A stretch of 64,000 nt of DNA from Sparassis latifolia (GCA_018466975.1 CM031558.1:868001-932000), one strand, 5' to 3'. Positions 12,233-25,097 are shown, numbered from the stretch's first letter. Notes: generated from the letters alone by a model not told the origin. Made by a program: numbers and translations.

Positions 12233-13970
12233 ACCGATGCTTATTTGCCTGCAGGTTGCACCGGCTGTGTTCTAAAATATCCTGCATTGTTGTACTGCTC
12301 TTGATTTTAGTCATGAATGTAGACTCAATTGTTGGGATTCGAGCAGTGCCCTACATGCACTCATGTAGCATTATCTCATGTTGTTTCCAGATTTGTGCTG
12401 TACGAGTCGGCCCCATTTGCACCAATGGTCAGTAAAGTTATAAGTCAGCTGTCCTATGCTGCTGCCTGAACAGGGGATGTTCGGGTGGCCTATACCACCA
12501 ATGAAAACCTCGCAGCTGACAGTGGGGCTGCAAATAATGCCATGCACTATTGAGAGACATTTTAGTCAGCCAACGTCAACTCTAATCCTTGATCTTGTTC
12601 TTTGAAATTTGCCCTTATTCGTGGAGGGTTATTGATTGCAATGGGAGCAGACAATACATTGAATTTATAAGTAGAAGTACAACAAATGCGACCGACAATC
12701 TCCATATGGTCCCTCAGCGAAATGCCCCACAGACAGCTGACTGCCTCCCAATAGCCTTATGGCACCTACATGCACATCTAATCAGTCAAGTAATGTACCA
12801 ACTCGTCAAAGACTTACATTGTTGTTTTATAAATCTTTACCTTAAATTCACAATGAATTGTGTGCAGGGTGTGGGATAGTAGAAGAGGGTCCATATGGTT
12901 TTGAGCCTCACACATGAGCTTCGCAGGCTTTACCGACACCCACATGATGAAAGAACTTGATAACAAATACATACATTCTCCAATGACAAATGCAGTGTAA
13001 GATAACAATGAATATGTTCTCGGATGACAAACTATACATGATGCAACACACAAACAGCTAACCCCTAAAGGTTGCTCAGCGAACTAGTAGAGGAAGTGAA
13101 TAAAGACTACATCAGTACAATGTTGAATGCATGTTTGCACTGTTGGCAGCAATCTCTGCAGAGAGGGAGTGCATGGCATTGGCTGTGGCTTCTACTATTC
13201 AGCTCCTTGACATTTCTATCCAACTTGTCCAAACATCTGGACATTGCACAAATATCCACAACTAACTTCATAGCTATGACCCTGCTGCATGCCTGCTCAC
13301 ACTTCAGGTCCTCGAACTCCTCCAGTAAGGACATGCACGTGTCTGGCAAAGTCCATCTCAGTACTAGGTTTTGGAGATTGTACTGGGGACACGGAGACCT
13401 GTAGGCGAGTAATGTCAGCAACTGAAATGTGGACAGCGAACTTCCGCATCCACCTTGTCTGACATGTTTGCGGGGGACGTGGTGGACAACATTAAAATTC
13501 TGAGAGAGTAGTGCGGACAGCAAAATCTGGGATGGATGGCAATGGGTTCGCGTTATCAGCCTAGCAGCAGGCAGGATATATAAAGGCAACATACCTGGGA
13601 TTAGAAGCATCATGCGGATGGTTCCATGAATACCTGTCATGGAAGTCAACAAGAAGCACGGCATCAGCACGGAATTCATGTAAGCGATGTGCATAGAGCA
13701 CTCACATGGTATGCTCAGCAGTTCCGGGCTTTCAAGCAGAGCCAATATTGGCCTGTGGGTTCAGTCTAGTGGCTCAGGCGCCAATTAATGGTGCATTTTC
13801 ATGGTTCTTATGTTTATGTTTGGTACAAACCCAATATGGCCCTCAATCATCAGAGATGTGGGTCAGATGGCTGTGATACAGGTTCTAATACAATGTGTAC
13901 TATCGGCCCTAATTCAAACAGGCACGGCAGTGCACATGAGAATGGCTCAGTGAGGAAGAGGGAACCTGCA
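12233..13970. other. No supported gene
   Basis: Open frames here are short or lack recognisable features. The longest is a minus-strand frame at 13107-13745, whose C-terminal half looks helical (MSLLEEFEDLKCEQA). I cannot identify it, and it has no visible start context or paralogue in the window. Confidence 0.4.
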
Positions 13971-14044
13971 TGGAAGAGGGCATTATAAGTGGAAGAGGGC
14001 ATTATAAGTGGAAGAGGGCATTATAAGTGGAAGAGGGCATTATG
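13971..14044 (+). repeat. 19 bp tandem repeat, four copies
   Basis: Four head-to-tail copies of TGGAAGAGGGCATTATAAG, identical except at the last end, which reads GGGCATTATGAGG. Confidence 0.92.
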
Positions 14045-15175
14045 AGGAAGCCCTCAGGGCATCAACGTGGGCGAGGAAAAGGGTGGTGACAATGGCACTG
14101 GAGCAGAAGAGGGTGTTGGCTTCGACAATGACAATGATGAGGAGGGCATGGGCGACAAGGAGGAGGCAGACACGGTGACAGAAGAACTGGCCGATATCGC
14201 AGGGATAATGGAAATTCGAAAGTAAGAAAGAAGGCACCCAAATTCTGGGCAGCGACCAGATGGTGCATGCGGTCTATTTGTGCGAGACAAACAGAGGGTG
14301 AGAAGTGGCTCGTGACAAGCAGCCCATGATCTGTGGCTGCCTTATTTGCGTGGAACAAAGTGATGGGATGCGTCAAAACTTTGCTGGAGGTGAAATGGGC
14401 ATCTTTTTCCTCTTGTTCTCATTTCACCACCATCTTTTGGCCATAGCGCTTGTCATTTGCTATGCGGCCTGGAGCCTTTAGTAACATTGTAGTGCTCTTC
14501 TGTAGTTTCATTGTTATTTATTCTTGTGGGATCCTTGTTACCTTTAGCTATAGAATAGGTAGCCAAGCTGCTCACAGAGAATGACTTTGTGCAGACAGTT
14601 TGTTTCATCACCCTTTTGCACTGGTTGCATACCAGAGTGGGATACAATCAAATTGCAGCTGATTTAGTTATTGATTACCTTACGTGTAAAAATTTATGAA
14701 GACCGTTGACATTAATGCACCTGTGCAAGCACTTACAGCCAGATTGCACCAGGTCAATTGTACATATTGAGGTTGATAGGCTAACAGGCTAACAATGATG
14801 TATGTGCACAATATGGACAAAGGGTGGTGTAGCTAAGCTATACTGACATGTTTCTCAATGTATAGGAGAATGCGGCACTTGTGCATGCTCACGCACAACT
14901 GCAGGAGCAGCCGCTACATCGGAAATCTTCTCAGTGACACCTCATCACCAGCAGTGCGACGTTGAAGGACATTATGCATGTTACTTGGAAGTAATTGTAC
15001 ATGTGGGCTGATTGGTGATAAACACCTCATGGTTGAAGTACTTCAAGCGACATCTCATAAGATACAATTGCTTAAATCTAATGGACACTATCCTGACCTT
15101 TGATGCTGTCATATCCTTCAAAGTGTGCACAGAAAGCAGTAAGTACTGCAGTCAGTTCTTACATTTTCAATCCTC
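14045..15175. other. No supported gene
   Basis: There are only short frames without conserved-looking content. Segments near 14100-14240 are purine-rich on the plus strand. The stretch precedes the Spt5-like relic and may hold its 5' decay products, but nothing specific can be supported. Confidence 0.35.
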
Positions 15176-16980
15176 ATGCATGGAATGCCAAGAACCCATA
15201 CTTGGATATCAAGGCTATTATCGACAACGAAGAGGAGGAGGAGGAGGAGCAGGAAGAAGAGGAGAAAAAAGAGGAGGAGGAAGAAGAGGAGAAAAAAGAG
15301 GAGGAGGAACTGGGTAAGTGTCTCAGCTGCATTATTGGATATATCTTACAGCTTGTTTCCAGCCGAGTTGCTCACCGATGTCCAACACAGTCAACAAGCT
15401 CGGGCGTTTCTTGATAATGCATGTGTCAGCGATGATGCTGTTGATGCAGAAGCCATGGCCTGGTCTATTATGGAGAGAGACATGGTGACTAGACGTGCAC
15501 AGTGGGCCTCGCAGTCGGGTGGTGCAGTCATCTCTCTTGCCCCCGATGGTATCCACCTTCAAGCCACGAAAGATGGTTTCCTCTCTCCTTGGGTGTGCAT
15601 CTCATGTGGTACATATAAGCACGATGTGCCCTTCGTGGAGTTGTGAGAGAACTCTCTCCTCTGCACCTGGGTGGTTCTGCACCTGGCTACTACAAAAAAG
15701 TGGCAGCACAGAAGAACCTTTCAGCAACTGATGCTGTCAGCAGTACTGAAGGAGTTATTCACTGTGACAGAAAGTGAAGGTGATCAGCTGATACATGTTC
15801 TCAAGGGCAAGAAGTTCAAAGGTGGCCTCCTGCAGCTCAAACTCACTTTGGACCGGGTGACATTTGATGTCCATGCAACTCGAAATGACGTATTCATCTT
15901 TGATATGGTGAAATTTGTGCCAAAGACAGCGATAGCGAAGCTCATTCTATTCTGTGTTGACTTCAAACTGGCTGCAGGCACACGTGTGATCATTATACAG
16001 GGTGAGCAATGCGGCCTCATCAGTGTCGTGCATTCAGTCATTAGTGGACAGGCTACACTAACCAATCTCTACCACGGGAAGTTGGATGATGAACTTTGAT
16101 CTCTCATGCTACCTGTAACTCAGTTACACCCCCTTTGGGCAGTTGGTGATGCAGTCAAAGTTAACACAGGGCTCCATGTGGGCTTGGAAGGGCAAGTGAT
16201 TGCCATGGATGATTTTGATGTCACAATTGTTCACATGAACAAAGTCGAGGTACGTTGTGCACTTAATAGTGGAACTTTCCTCAGCATGTATGTTTTACAT
16301 ATGACGATGCTTCCAAGTACTGAACTTTTCTCAGTGAACTAGATACCCAATAATAAGAGTCTTTCATACTTATTCTGTGTTGGAAACCTCTGAGGTATGT
16401 CCGGCCACCTGCGACATTATTGATGCTCAAAACTCGATATAGCATCATATGTTACCCTGGGATCTCTTACTCACAGAGTCCGAGGCAGAATGGACGTTGA
16501 TACAGCCAATGGTGACAGTATCAAGGCCAGGAGAGCAGTGCCTCTTACGCCCTGTGATGCAAACAGAGAAAAAAGTGAAGATGGAGCTTGCCCTCAAGCA
16601 TCCTGACCACCAGAATCCCAACGTCGGGCGAGTGGTGCATGTCATCAAAGGCCCTTTGAAGGGATTTGTGGACACATTGCGAAATGTCACATACCATGGC
16701 AATTATGAGGTTGAGCTTGAAGCCAAGCTTTTAACCTCGAGGGGCGTCCTCTTATTTCGAAAGCCCGAGATCGCATTCCGATCAGAAGAAAGGTAAGATT
16801 CATTACTTGTAGTTCACTGAAGGTCATATCTAACTGCCTCATTGCAGGGGCAACATTGACACAGTGGAGTGTGGTCTGCTCCCTGAGTGGCCTCGGACCC
16901 CATTGGGCCACAAGTTAGAACCCGCTGAAAGGATGCATAGCGCGCTGAGGTGGGAATCACATCCACGAAGCGGCCTCACA
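15176..16980 (+). pseudogene. Spt5-like / KOW-domain protein relic
   Basis: Pieces in several frames suggest an Spt5-type transcription elongation factor paralogue. An N-terminal segment NPYLDIKAIIDNEEEEEEEQ leads into an acidic Glu/Lys tract, as in Spt5 N-termini. Later pieces include a KOW-like segment VGDAVKVNTGLHVGLEGQVI (around 16145) and another reading GRVVHVIKGPLKGFVDTLRN (around 16628). True Spt5 binds RNA polymerase II through its NGN domain with several KOW domains. The NGN part is not clear here, and frames change repeatedly (15414, 15646, 16099, 16342). Some breaks could be introns, but the total is best read as a degraded copy of an expanded Spt5-like family. Confidence 0.5.
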
Positions 16981-17221
16981 TTTCAGAGATAGTCCAACAC
17001 CAATTGGAAGCTGGTTATCGAACGCTATGAGCCCAAATGCTATATCCAACTCCTCAACTACAATCCGCAACCGTCTCAAAGTATATCTGCCAACTCGCAT
17101 CTACCGGTGATTCCACGCATGACATCACACAGTTCGCGAACCACATTGCGCAATGTCTCAACCTGAAGATGCAAGGTTCCTGATGGCAATAATAAGCAGA
17201 GGAACACAATTCCAGAAAAAT

Positions 17222-17605
17222 GGGGATAGGATGACCATACCCCAATGTCATGAAGACCATCTAGTGGGTGGCACAAAACAAAGTCCTCGTGGATAGCGGG
17301 GTCATCGTACAGAACACGAGCAGTCAAACCACAAGGAATGACAGCGGGAAGGTGGTCAGCAATCTGAGGGATCATCCGATGACCACCTTCCACAGTGCGA
17401 GCTGTCGCAAAATGTATTTCCACTTGGGCAAGGACAGGAATATTGAGTGAAAGGAGTAGGATGATCCCCACACTGGCCACTTCAGACTGAGCTTAGATCA
17501 TGAAGACCTGAGGGACATGTGAGGGTCAGACAGCGAAGGAACATATGCTCGCAGGAGCCTCACCAGCAGGATGTGCATCCGGACTGCCCATGCTTTTCAC
17601 AGGAT
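17222..17605 (-). pseudogene. Unknown gene fragment, paralogue of 28245-28620
   Basis: The minus strand encodes VEIHFATARTVEGGHRMIP, IADHLPAVIPCGLTARVLYD and FVLCHPLDGLHDIGVWSSYP, continuing toward 17054 with FVFLCLLLPSGTLHLQVETL. It is nearly the same as the plus-strand segment ending at 28620. I do not recognise the family. Its main use is as an empty site: TCATCCTATCC is intact here on the minus strand, while the other copy is cut after TCATCCTA by element B. Confidence 0.5.
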
Positions 17606-18828
17606 CATGTATGCAGAGAACAGTTCCTTGGGGTTAAGTGCCTCCTTTGCGATCTTCCATAGGCTGACCATATGTGGAGGCCAGTCATGCCCATCACTGG
17701 AAACATTGTGTGGAGGCACTGCAGATGGCCCTGGACCATCACCGAAAAGGTTCCCAGGACACATATTGTGCCACACATCAACACACTCTGCCATGCTACA
17801 TCCAGGTAGGTCACAAGGAATGAATCGTCCGTTTGGGAGGATAATCCTACTGAGTGCATCACAATTAATCTTCTGCGACCTGATATAGTCCTCAATGCAC
17901 GGACAGTTTCACATAAAATGGTTGATGGCTAAACAGAAGTTACAGGCACAAAGTGCTTGTGGAAGAGGGTTTTGCGCAACTGCCACCTGAATGTTGGCCT
18001 GCATTACTGGCGCCTGTCCCCCTCCCAATGTTCACATGGCTTGCTGCAACACATTCGCTAGAAACTGCATCACATCTGTTTCGTTTCCTTCCAACTTCAC
18101 CATTCCTGCATCTGGCTTTGATACTACCATCACACTCGATGCACTCCCCCTCCCACTGAGGACATGCTGCACTGCGGAATGGACTTCTGATATTGCAGAT
18201 TGTCCGGATTCTGGTCGGAAACCTTAATTGTCAGTCGATTTTTGATAGCATGTCAGGGGGACGCTTCAAATCCCTCAAGGTACAGCTGGTCCCGCTTATA
18301 GGCAGATAGTCGACCCCTACACCGCAAGCTGTGCAACGCATGACAATGAGGTAGCCACACACGCAAAGCCACCCGAGCACCACTGGAGAGCTGCTGCACG
18401 ATCGAGAGCTGGAAACCATGAGAAATCGGGTATTGTTCTACGCTGGCTCCATGCCAAGGTAGTATCTACCATTGTTCTCTGTATGATATTTATAGAGTTT
18501 TCTACCTCACAATCCACTGACCACTTAGCATGAGGTACGGTATCGTGCTATGCGTATTCTACATGGACAGTAAGCTGGTTGGTATCCATATTCCTGGATG
18601 TATCCCGTGTGGCCATTTTCCTGGACTGTGCCTGGAACTCTGGCCGACGGTGAGCTAAGTCGACAGCTGGTAGTGGGAGCATCACCGAGGTATTGATCAC
18701 TCGTCGTTCGACCCGGGTGTCGCATAGATTCGAGCGCATTGCCCACTTCGTACTGCATCATTGTATAGAAAACATTGACTCAATTGAATCAGACGGTAAA
18801 GGGAATACACAATAGCTACTCAAGCATC

Positions 18829-20247
18829 TCAGTCGGACCCACCGCTACCACGGGTAGTCGATCTGTCCAAACCACCACTGCCAGATGCACTCGGGTCCTC
18901 TGAACCACCACCGCCAGATGTACTAGAGTCACCAGAATCGGCACCACACTCAACAACTTCATCCACCGTGCACTGGTATTCGTTGACATCAGTGTCGCTG
19001 ATTTCGTAGTTGTTATTGCCATGCAGAGAACGATTAGTCTTGAGAATACCGTTGAATGCTCTAACAGAGTCTGAACATTAGCAATAGGATATTAGAGGGG
19101 GAACGGAGAACTTACTTGACAATCTTGTGTTGGTCCTTCGTTGCACGAAGCCTTACAAGCTGTTCGTCTATTCCATCCCAGAATTTATCAGAAGAGTCCT
19201 CGATATACATAACACGCTGGACAACCAATATCATTTTCGGTTATGAATTGCGAGAAGTAAAACTCACCATGAGGGCAACTCGGGCGCAAAGAGGAATATT
19301 GACTGTGCATTGAGTCTTCTTGATGAGTGTCTTCGTGAGAGTGTATATATCCCAGTGGTTCTCCGGGGATGCCTTGATGCTGGCCCGAAGCTGCGAAAGT
19401 AAATATCAGGTGGGTACAAGTAAGCACTGAGTTCACCGCACTGCTTTCTTAAACATTGACCGGATGCCGGTGAGTGCAGACTGAACAGCTGACACCACTT
19501 TGGCCCAATCAGCATGGTTGTGTTCAATACCGGAAGGCATGTCAAAGCGATACTTCTTGAGGATGTCCTAGTATTGAAAACATTCTGTTCTCAAGAAGTC
19601 GTCCATATAGCAGGAGTAATGTACCAGCACATGATTCAGTGGAATACTGCCCTTATATGCAGCAATCTTGCTGGAAAGCATGACTGCGATCGAGTAGCTG
19701 TAAATGTTCTTCTATAAACCGGTATTAGCAGACACAAAATAGTGCAGGAATGGGCCACACACCCTAAGGTCAGCAGAGACTTGATACGATGGTATGGCAG
19801 CAACAATCTTGTCAAATTTTTGGTCCAAAGCAAGCAGATGTGCAAATATCTTGATTTGACATGTTGCGGCAACGTCCTGACTCAGCGCAATTAGTATATT
19901 CATATTATACACTGGTATACAATGTATACCATGACAAACGCATTGAGTTCACCTTGATGTTCATCGCGTAACCTCTTCTTAGCACCATACCGAGTTGCAA
20001 AGGCCACAGTGTTCTGGTTGAGAGGTAGTGACAATTTCGCGGCATGTGAAGCGGCTGTGTCTGACGGCTTCTCTGCACAACCAGTGTCTTCGCCATCTTG
20101 GGCATCGCCTTGCAAGGAATCTGTGTCATCATCTGAGTCGGACCCGGATTGAGGCCGCTTGGTGCCACGAAGTTGTCCTGGTGATGAAGGAGGCGAGTTG
20201 GGAGCATCCATTAATGCCGTAATGTTGTTCCAAACTGTCGAAGTCAT
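18829..20247 (-). CDS. Multi-exon gene of unknown function, apparently intact
   Basis: From ATG at 20247 to TGA at 18829-18831, seven exons can be joined by GT-AG introns of about 50 nt with the frame preserved. Order of segments: MTSTVWNNITALMDAPNSPP; a Ser/Asp-rich nuclear-signal-like stretch (KRPQSGSDSDDDTDS); IKIFAHLLALDQKFDKIVA; KKYRFDMPSGIEHNHADWAK; RASIKASPENHWDIYTLTK; DSSDKFWDGIDEQLVRLRAT; and a Gly/Ser-rich C-terminus. No known domain was recognised; it resembles a multi-copy agaricomycete family. Unlike its neighbours it shows no in-frame stop, so it may be a live gene or a young copy. One intron runs from a GTACAT donor to an acceptor ending ACTAG. Confidence 0.6.
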
Positions 20248-20456
20248 GAAGCAAATGGGGATAGAGTGGAGAAGGAATGTTCATTATGTGAGACACGGGA
20301 GAGAGAGAGAGAACTGAGAGGTGGGCCGTTTCTTGTCCAGCACCTCGAAGAACATTCGCGGATGATCATACCAGGTCGTGTAAGTGTCACAGTTCTCTAG
20401 AACTCATGGTCTACATTAACAACAATACCTCCAGTTTATCAGGTTCATTTTTAATG

Positions 20457-20945
20457 CACAGCACGACTGTATTTCTGCCAAATGCACTTCATCTGGCAGT
20501 CGACCGCGCAAGCAGAAGCGCCAGGATTCAGATGTTCAAGAGCAATTTATTGAACACAAGTCCCTGGAACGCTATGTAATCAACATGCATGCCTTTCACA
20601 ATGCTCACCTCATTCGCCTTGCCCTACCTCGCTCTCTCACTGCACCCATCCCTCTTCCCAGATCGACAAGCCAAACACGATGAATGTGCTTATGTCCTTC
20701 GGGATATACAGAATGCCAAGTGCACTGAACGACAAGCAAAGAACAATGCAAAGAAGACACAGGCACAGGCAATAGCAGTTGGTGCCACCGTTCAAGCGAA
20801 CATTTCTGCAGGGATATCAGGCACAGCCATGCAAGGGGAAGTCAATCAGGCAGACCAACACTTACCGCATGTGGTAACCTCCGCTTCAGACCAGGATGCA
20901 CTTGAAATGCGTCCAGCAAAGTGTCGAAGGGGTGGCAGTGGGTAA
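20457..20945 (+). pseudogene. Fragment of an agaricomycete hypothetical protein
   Basis: A frame reading KQKRQDSDVQEQFIEHKSLE and YVINMHAFHNAHLIRLALPR is followed, after a frame change near 20655, by PDRQAKHDECAYVLRDIQNA with a Gln/Ala-rich helical tail and a basic end. The order fits one protein broken by a frameshift. Family and function are not identified. Confidence 0.35.
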
Positions 20946-21500
20946 CTTAGGGGCTCTCGGTGAGGACTGGGCTACATCAAGTAATTGGACAGTTATGGTC
21001 TTTGGAAGGTTTTTATCAAGTCTTTAGACATTAGACCTATGTATATACTCCTAGTCTAAAGCAGAACTGCAGCCAGAATACTGCTATTATTGGTATGTTT
21101 CCGGGCATCTTGCACGGAGACAAGGTCACATGACCTGGTTATGTACTGCATCGCCGACATGCAATGCAGCACCTGGAATCTGCGTGGAGTCATGTACATG
21201 TCATGTAGAATATTACCTGAGTTTCTTGTGTCAGATCTCATTGTCGCTATGAGTCTCCTTGCCACCCAACATATAATTTGACACCTTGATTCTGGACTCT
21301 TCTTTGTCTGTTTACCACATGGTGTATATAAGGTATGCATGCGGAACATGCAGCTAGCTCACTAATTATGATCCGCGAGGCCGTCACATGAAGATAATGC
21401 AATTTCCACCTCATTGTCCCAGTGACTTGTGGCTGAACCGCTCAGGTGGTAGCCATATTTGGCAAAGTTGGCGGTGTAGACAACAAGAACAATGCGACAT
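20946..21500. other. No supported gene
   Basis: Nothing recognisable was found. Short frames on both strands overlap without conserved-looking content. Confidence 0.4.
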
Positions 21501-22201
21501 GAGTAAAATCCCAATAGTACTGTCCCTCCTCCACGCGACTGGATACTCCTCTCATCTGTGCTGCTTGTACAATCTGGGTCAAATCAGACTACATGTATCG
21601 ACGGTCATCCTCCGCTCCTGGGTACAGCGCGATAACCGCAGTCTTGAACTGCTCATACATCTCCCGCTCTGTGACACCCATCCAAAGATTCGCCTCATTC
21701 AATGACACATACTTCCAAGCTGCTCGGATTTTTCTGTCATTGTCCAGCTGTGCTCGCATCATCAAATCTTCAAGATCAGCGATCAAGGCTCACGGGGATC
21801 TGTCAAAGGTGGGTGCCATTAAGTGACCACGTGCTGGCATTGAGGCCGGTCTGGGGGCTGGTTCCTGGTCCGCCATGGCTGCTGCTTCTAGGCATTATGA
21901 TGATAGAGCCAGGAATGGGGGACGAGATGGAACGAGTGAGATGTCCTCTGGACGTGGTGAAAGGGGTGATGGTTCGCAGGATCCCAACAAGAGGGTTCTC
22001 CGGATTGTCGAAGTTGATAGGTGGCCAGTAGATGAAGTTGTCGGGAAGTGGGCCTGTGAATGCTGGAGACCCTGGAGTTGGCAGCTGGGAATCTGCCAAG
22101 GTAAGCTCCTCTTGGAGCGATCTGGAAGCAAGGTGACTGCTCCGTTGTATCACATGAAGACCCCTCGCGATGGGCTCCAGTTGACGAGATTGTAGTTCCA
22201 T
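21500..22201 (-). pseudogene. LTR-retrotransposon Gag relic
   Basis: The minus strand reads LMAPTFDRSP, a TGA at 21790-21792, then ALIADLEDLMMRAQLDNDRK and WKYVSLNEANLWMGVTERE followed by FKTAVIALYPGAEDDRRYM. This matches the Gag N-terminal region of agaricomycete Ty3/gypsy-type elements, where Arg usually replaces the stop and FK..V.ALYPGA is a hallmark. A second stop follows RRYM at 21589-21591. No protease, reverse transcriptase or LTR was seen nearby, so only a fragment survives. Confidence 0.55.
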
Positions 22202-23127
22202 CGTAAGCCAGAAAGGTGGAGTACGAGTGGAATCAAGTCCGCATGGGGTCTGAGATGCAATGAAGGAGAGAAGTCTATTTCAGAAGTATGAGGTGAGTAG
22301 CCTGATAGCGTAGCTAGAAAATCTCTGTAGTTGCAATAATTGCTGGAAATGCATCAGAGTAAAACTGCACTGCTCTAAGGAGAATGCTGAAACGTGGAAA
22401 TGCAAGACTGCCCAAAGACGCACAAACTGGATTACGATTCCTGAGGTACGAAGGAATCGTTCTTAATGGAATAGGGCTTCCGCCAACTTTTGGGAGGACA
22501 TGCACTTTTTCCCCAAGGTGTGGGAACGACTTTTCAATACAATTTTGTATGTGTGGGAAGCACCTAGTACAGGGTTAGGTCTAGGGTTTAACTACAAACT
22601 TTGTAGTGCCTGTTGTTACTATACTACAGCTTGCATACAGTCGGTCTTTCAAAGTGATTGTAGTAGAAACCAACGCGACTTGCACAAATAATGTACAACA
22701 ATAGTGCCACACTCTCTCCTCTTCATCGTTACAGAACCATTCATGTTTCCCATTCTAGCTCTTCTGGTTAATTGTCAGTAGTTCATTTAGTGGAACAGAC
22801 AATTATATTATTCACCGAGAAGCTTAATCAATGTGTCTTGCAGCATTATCTTCCGGTATCGTTCATAAGAAATTGACTTTGGCTTTGGCCTCTTTGCCTC
22901 TGCATCTCTAGGTTTCTGCTTAGTATGTGTCATATTCATACTATTGCATGCACTTACAATACAATCTCGACACATTGTCTTCTGCTTCTCCGGTTTACAG
23001 TCCAGGTTGAAGTCCTTGTATTTCTCTGCCCATTCTCAATCAATGGGATTCCTTCTTTGATCATCAGCTCTCCATCAGTTTCGAGTCTTCTTCCATGTAT
23101 ATGCCGTTTATCTGGATCATTTATCTC

Positions 23128-24039
23128 CTAATACCAGAACATCTCGTACTCGTTCAGCTCTCCGTGACAAAAGTATAACTCGCATAAGGTCGGTAGTTCT
23201 CTGAACCACATTGTGATAGTAGTCTCTTCATGTTGCAACATCACATCGAAGTATTGCTGACCAGTGTCAATTCTAGTGAGTTCCACAGGTGGTGTGAATG
23301 CAAGCATCGGTGTGTCGAGATGGAATGTATGCAGGCAAGGCAGGCAGGCAAGAAGCTGTAGAAAATTGGGTTGATACCATGGCATTTCTTTTCTCTGTAT
23401 GCCATTTAGTTGCAGAATTCTTAGACTGGATAAAATGCTTACTTGCACCCATGCTAATAAAGAATCCTCATTATGATATAAATGGAGTTGCTCGAGCGTA
23501 CTTCTCCCATCTTTCCACCATGCAGTTATACGTTGGAGCTGGTTTGTGCACACCTGATAGCTGATAGTGTACTTCAAGCTCATCAAGGCGGTCATAAAAG
23601 GTATAGCTGCCTTGGCCAATATTTGTATTTCCAGTACATTGTAGTCGAGGCAGTGCCGTAGATCCAATTCATAAATGTTCATAAATGTCAGATGATTTTT
23701 GTTTGGGCCATTGCTGAGATAGCATTTGCAGAAGGACTTCTCATACTTGATAATTGCTCGAAAGAGAGCAATAAGCTGATCCTCTATATCGATAATGATT
23801 GTCGTTGGAGGAAAGGGAGGAATGACTGTAGCATCGAGCCAACATTTGCTCGTGAGTCGCAGCTTTTGCTGCCACATCCTGACCTCTGTCTTCTTTGCCT
23901 CTGTCTCAGCCTCCTTGACTGTAAGAACCTTCTCTATGTTGCAGGTCAAGTGTGACCAGTCCGATATGACCTTCTTGCATATTAGAATGCTGACTTCATT
24001 TGGAAGGGCTGGAATAATTCGATCTGGAGGTGCTGACAT
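23128..24039 (-). CDS. F-box/LRR-like protein, copy 1
   Basis: From MSAPPDRIIPALPNEVSILI the protein runs 303 residues. The first ~65 residues fit an F-box-like domain (LPNE, then a helical stretch ending LTSKCWLDATV). The rest shows leucine-rich-repeat-like lines such as LEQLHLYHNEDSLLAWVQ, LRILQLNG and LPCLHTFHLDTPML. Such proteins recruit substrates to SCF ubiquitin ligases and are greatly expanded in agaricomycetes. The frame is open throughout, and copy 2 (46876-47787) differs at only a small number of residues. I chose this Met because the upstream codons differ between the two copies. Substitutions such as Arg/Cys and Thr/Met between copies are CpG transitions. Confidence 0.6.
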   Translation of the reverse strand: MSAPPDRIIPALPNEVSILICKKVISDWSHLTCNIEKVLTVKEAETEAKKTEVRMWQQKLRLTSKCWLDATVIPPFPPTTIIIDIEDQLIALFRAIIKYEKSFCKCYLSNGPNKNHLTFMNIYELDLRHCLDYNVLEIQILAKAAIPFMTALMSLKYTISYQVCTNQLQRITAWWKDGRSTLEQLHLYHNEDSLLAWVQVSILSSLRILQLNGIQRKEMPWYQPNFLQLLACLPCLHTFHLDTPMLAFTPPVELTRIDTGQQYFDVMLQHEETTITMWFRELPTLCELYFCHGELNEYEMFWY

Positions 24040-24099
24040 GGGATTTAAAAACATATAGTTCTCTGTCAAACAATAGTTTACACATGTTAGATTACAAAT

Positions 24100-24665
24100 C
24101 ATTATGGGACTGGTACGCTAAATATGTCAGAATCGTATGGGGGATTGTGCGCTAGCTCTACGACCTCGTTCACTGCGAAAAGATCTTATATATGTTCATT
24201 TAGCATCTGTTTATATTATATGCCACAATGGTATTCTTACCAACTTCCTTGGGGAGACGCTCGTGATACAGTGCATTGAGATTGATTCTTGTGTTGCCGA
24301 CTTCAGCAATAAACTTGAAATATTGTCCAGCGATAACTTCCTCCTTCTACAAATATGTGAATATCTGGATGAATGCTCGAGAGACAACTAAACAAACATT
24401 TTCATCTTTCTCAAGATTTAATATCATTCGTGTTGTATCTGGTGCAGTGACGATGGCAATGTTCTGACTCACCTGTGTAATATAAGCTCGTATTATTATA
24501 TCTGAGTAGAGTAAAGCTTACTGCATTTATCATACAGGTGAGCTTGACCTTTCTTCCCTCAGGATATAGGTGAGCATAAAGGCAGAGGATTGTTCCATTA
24601 ATGCGAGGCGTAAAATGGTCTGAGTTCATGATGGTTGTGTTTTTCACATCAAGCAATGACTCCAC
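24100..24665 (-). pseudogene. Small spliced gene of unknown function, copy 1
   Basis: This is the counterpart of 46253-46819. It reads MESLLDVKNTTIMNSDHFTP, then KVKLTCMINA, intron, then a segment containing RMILNLEKDENV in copy 2. Both copies share a TAG at the position before KEEVVAGQYFKFIAEVGNT (in copy 2 at 46569-46571), so either an extra intron removes it or both copies derive from an already mutated parent. The family is unknown. Confidence 0.4.
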
Positions 24666-24925
24666 CTTCTTATAATATGTCTAAAAATATAATTTTGTAA
24701 TATTTGTAATATGCTTATTATAGCAGAAAATTATTTTACACATCATTCACACTTCAACTTGAATATTCTAGCCTGTGACTGGTTAATGCTCACTATAATG
24801 CATCTTTAAGTTGTAGTTTGATTGTATTATATATATTCAATGTGTTATGTCATGTTCTTCTTACGCAGAAAGTCACACACCTTACATATTATTTAAATGG
24901 CTGAGTTTAGATATCGTGTTGATAG

Positions 24926-25097
24926 GTCCTTCCTGCCATACAAAACGTCAAGCGCCTCAGAGCACTTAACGTTTCATACAGCGAGAAATGTGACTCGGGA
25001 GACACGTGCAGTCAGGTGCACAGCAAGTCACGTTTCCCGTGGTACGAAATGTTAAGCGCTCTGAGGCACTTAACGTTTCATATGTGGGAAACGTGAC
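24926..25097. repeat. Two tandem ~70 bp near-perfect palindromes
   Basis: The first palindrome spans 24926-24994 and the second 25027-25097. Each has arms built on GTCACRTTTCCCGC, then TATGAAACGTTAAGC, meeting at GCTCTGAGGC-like centres. The two are separated by a short spacer. The same pair lies at 45821-45988. Confidence 0.8.
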
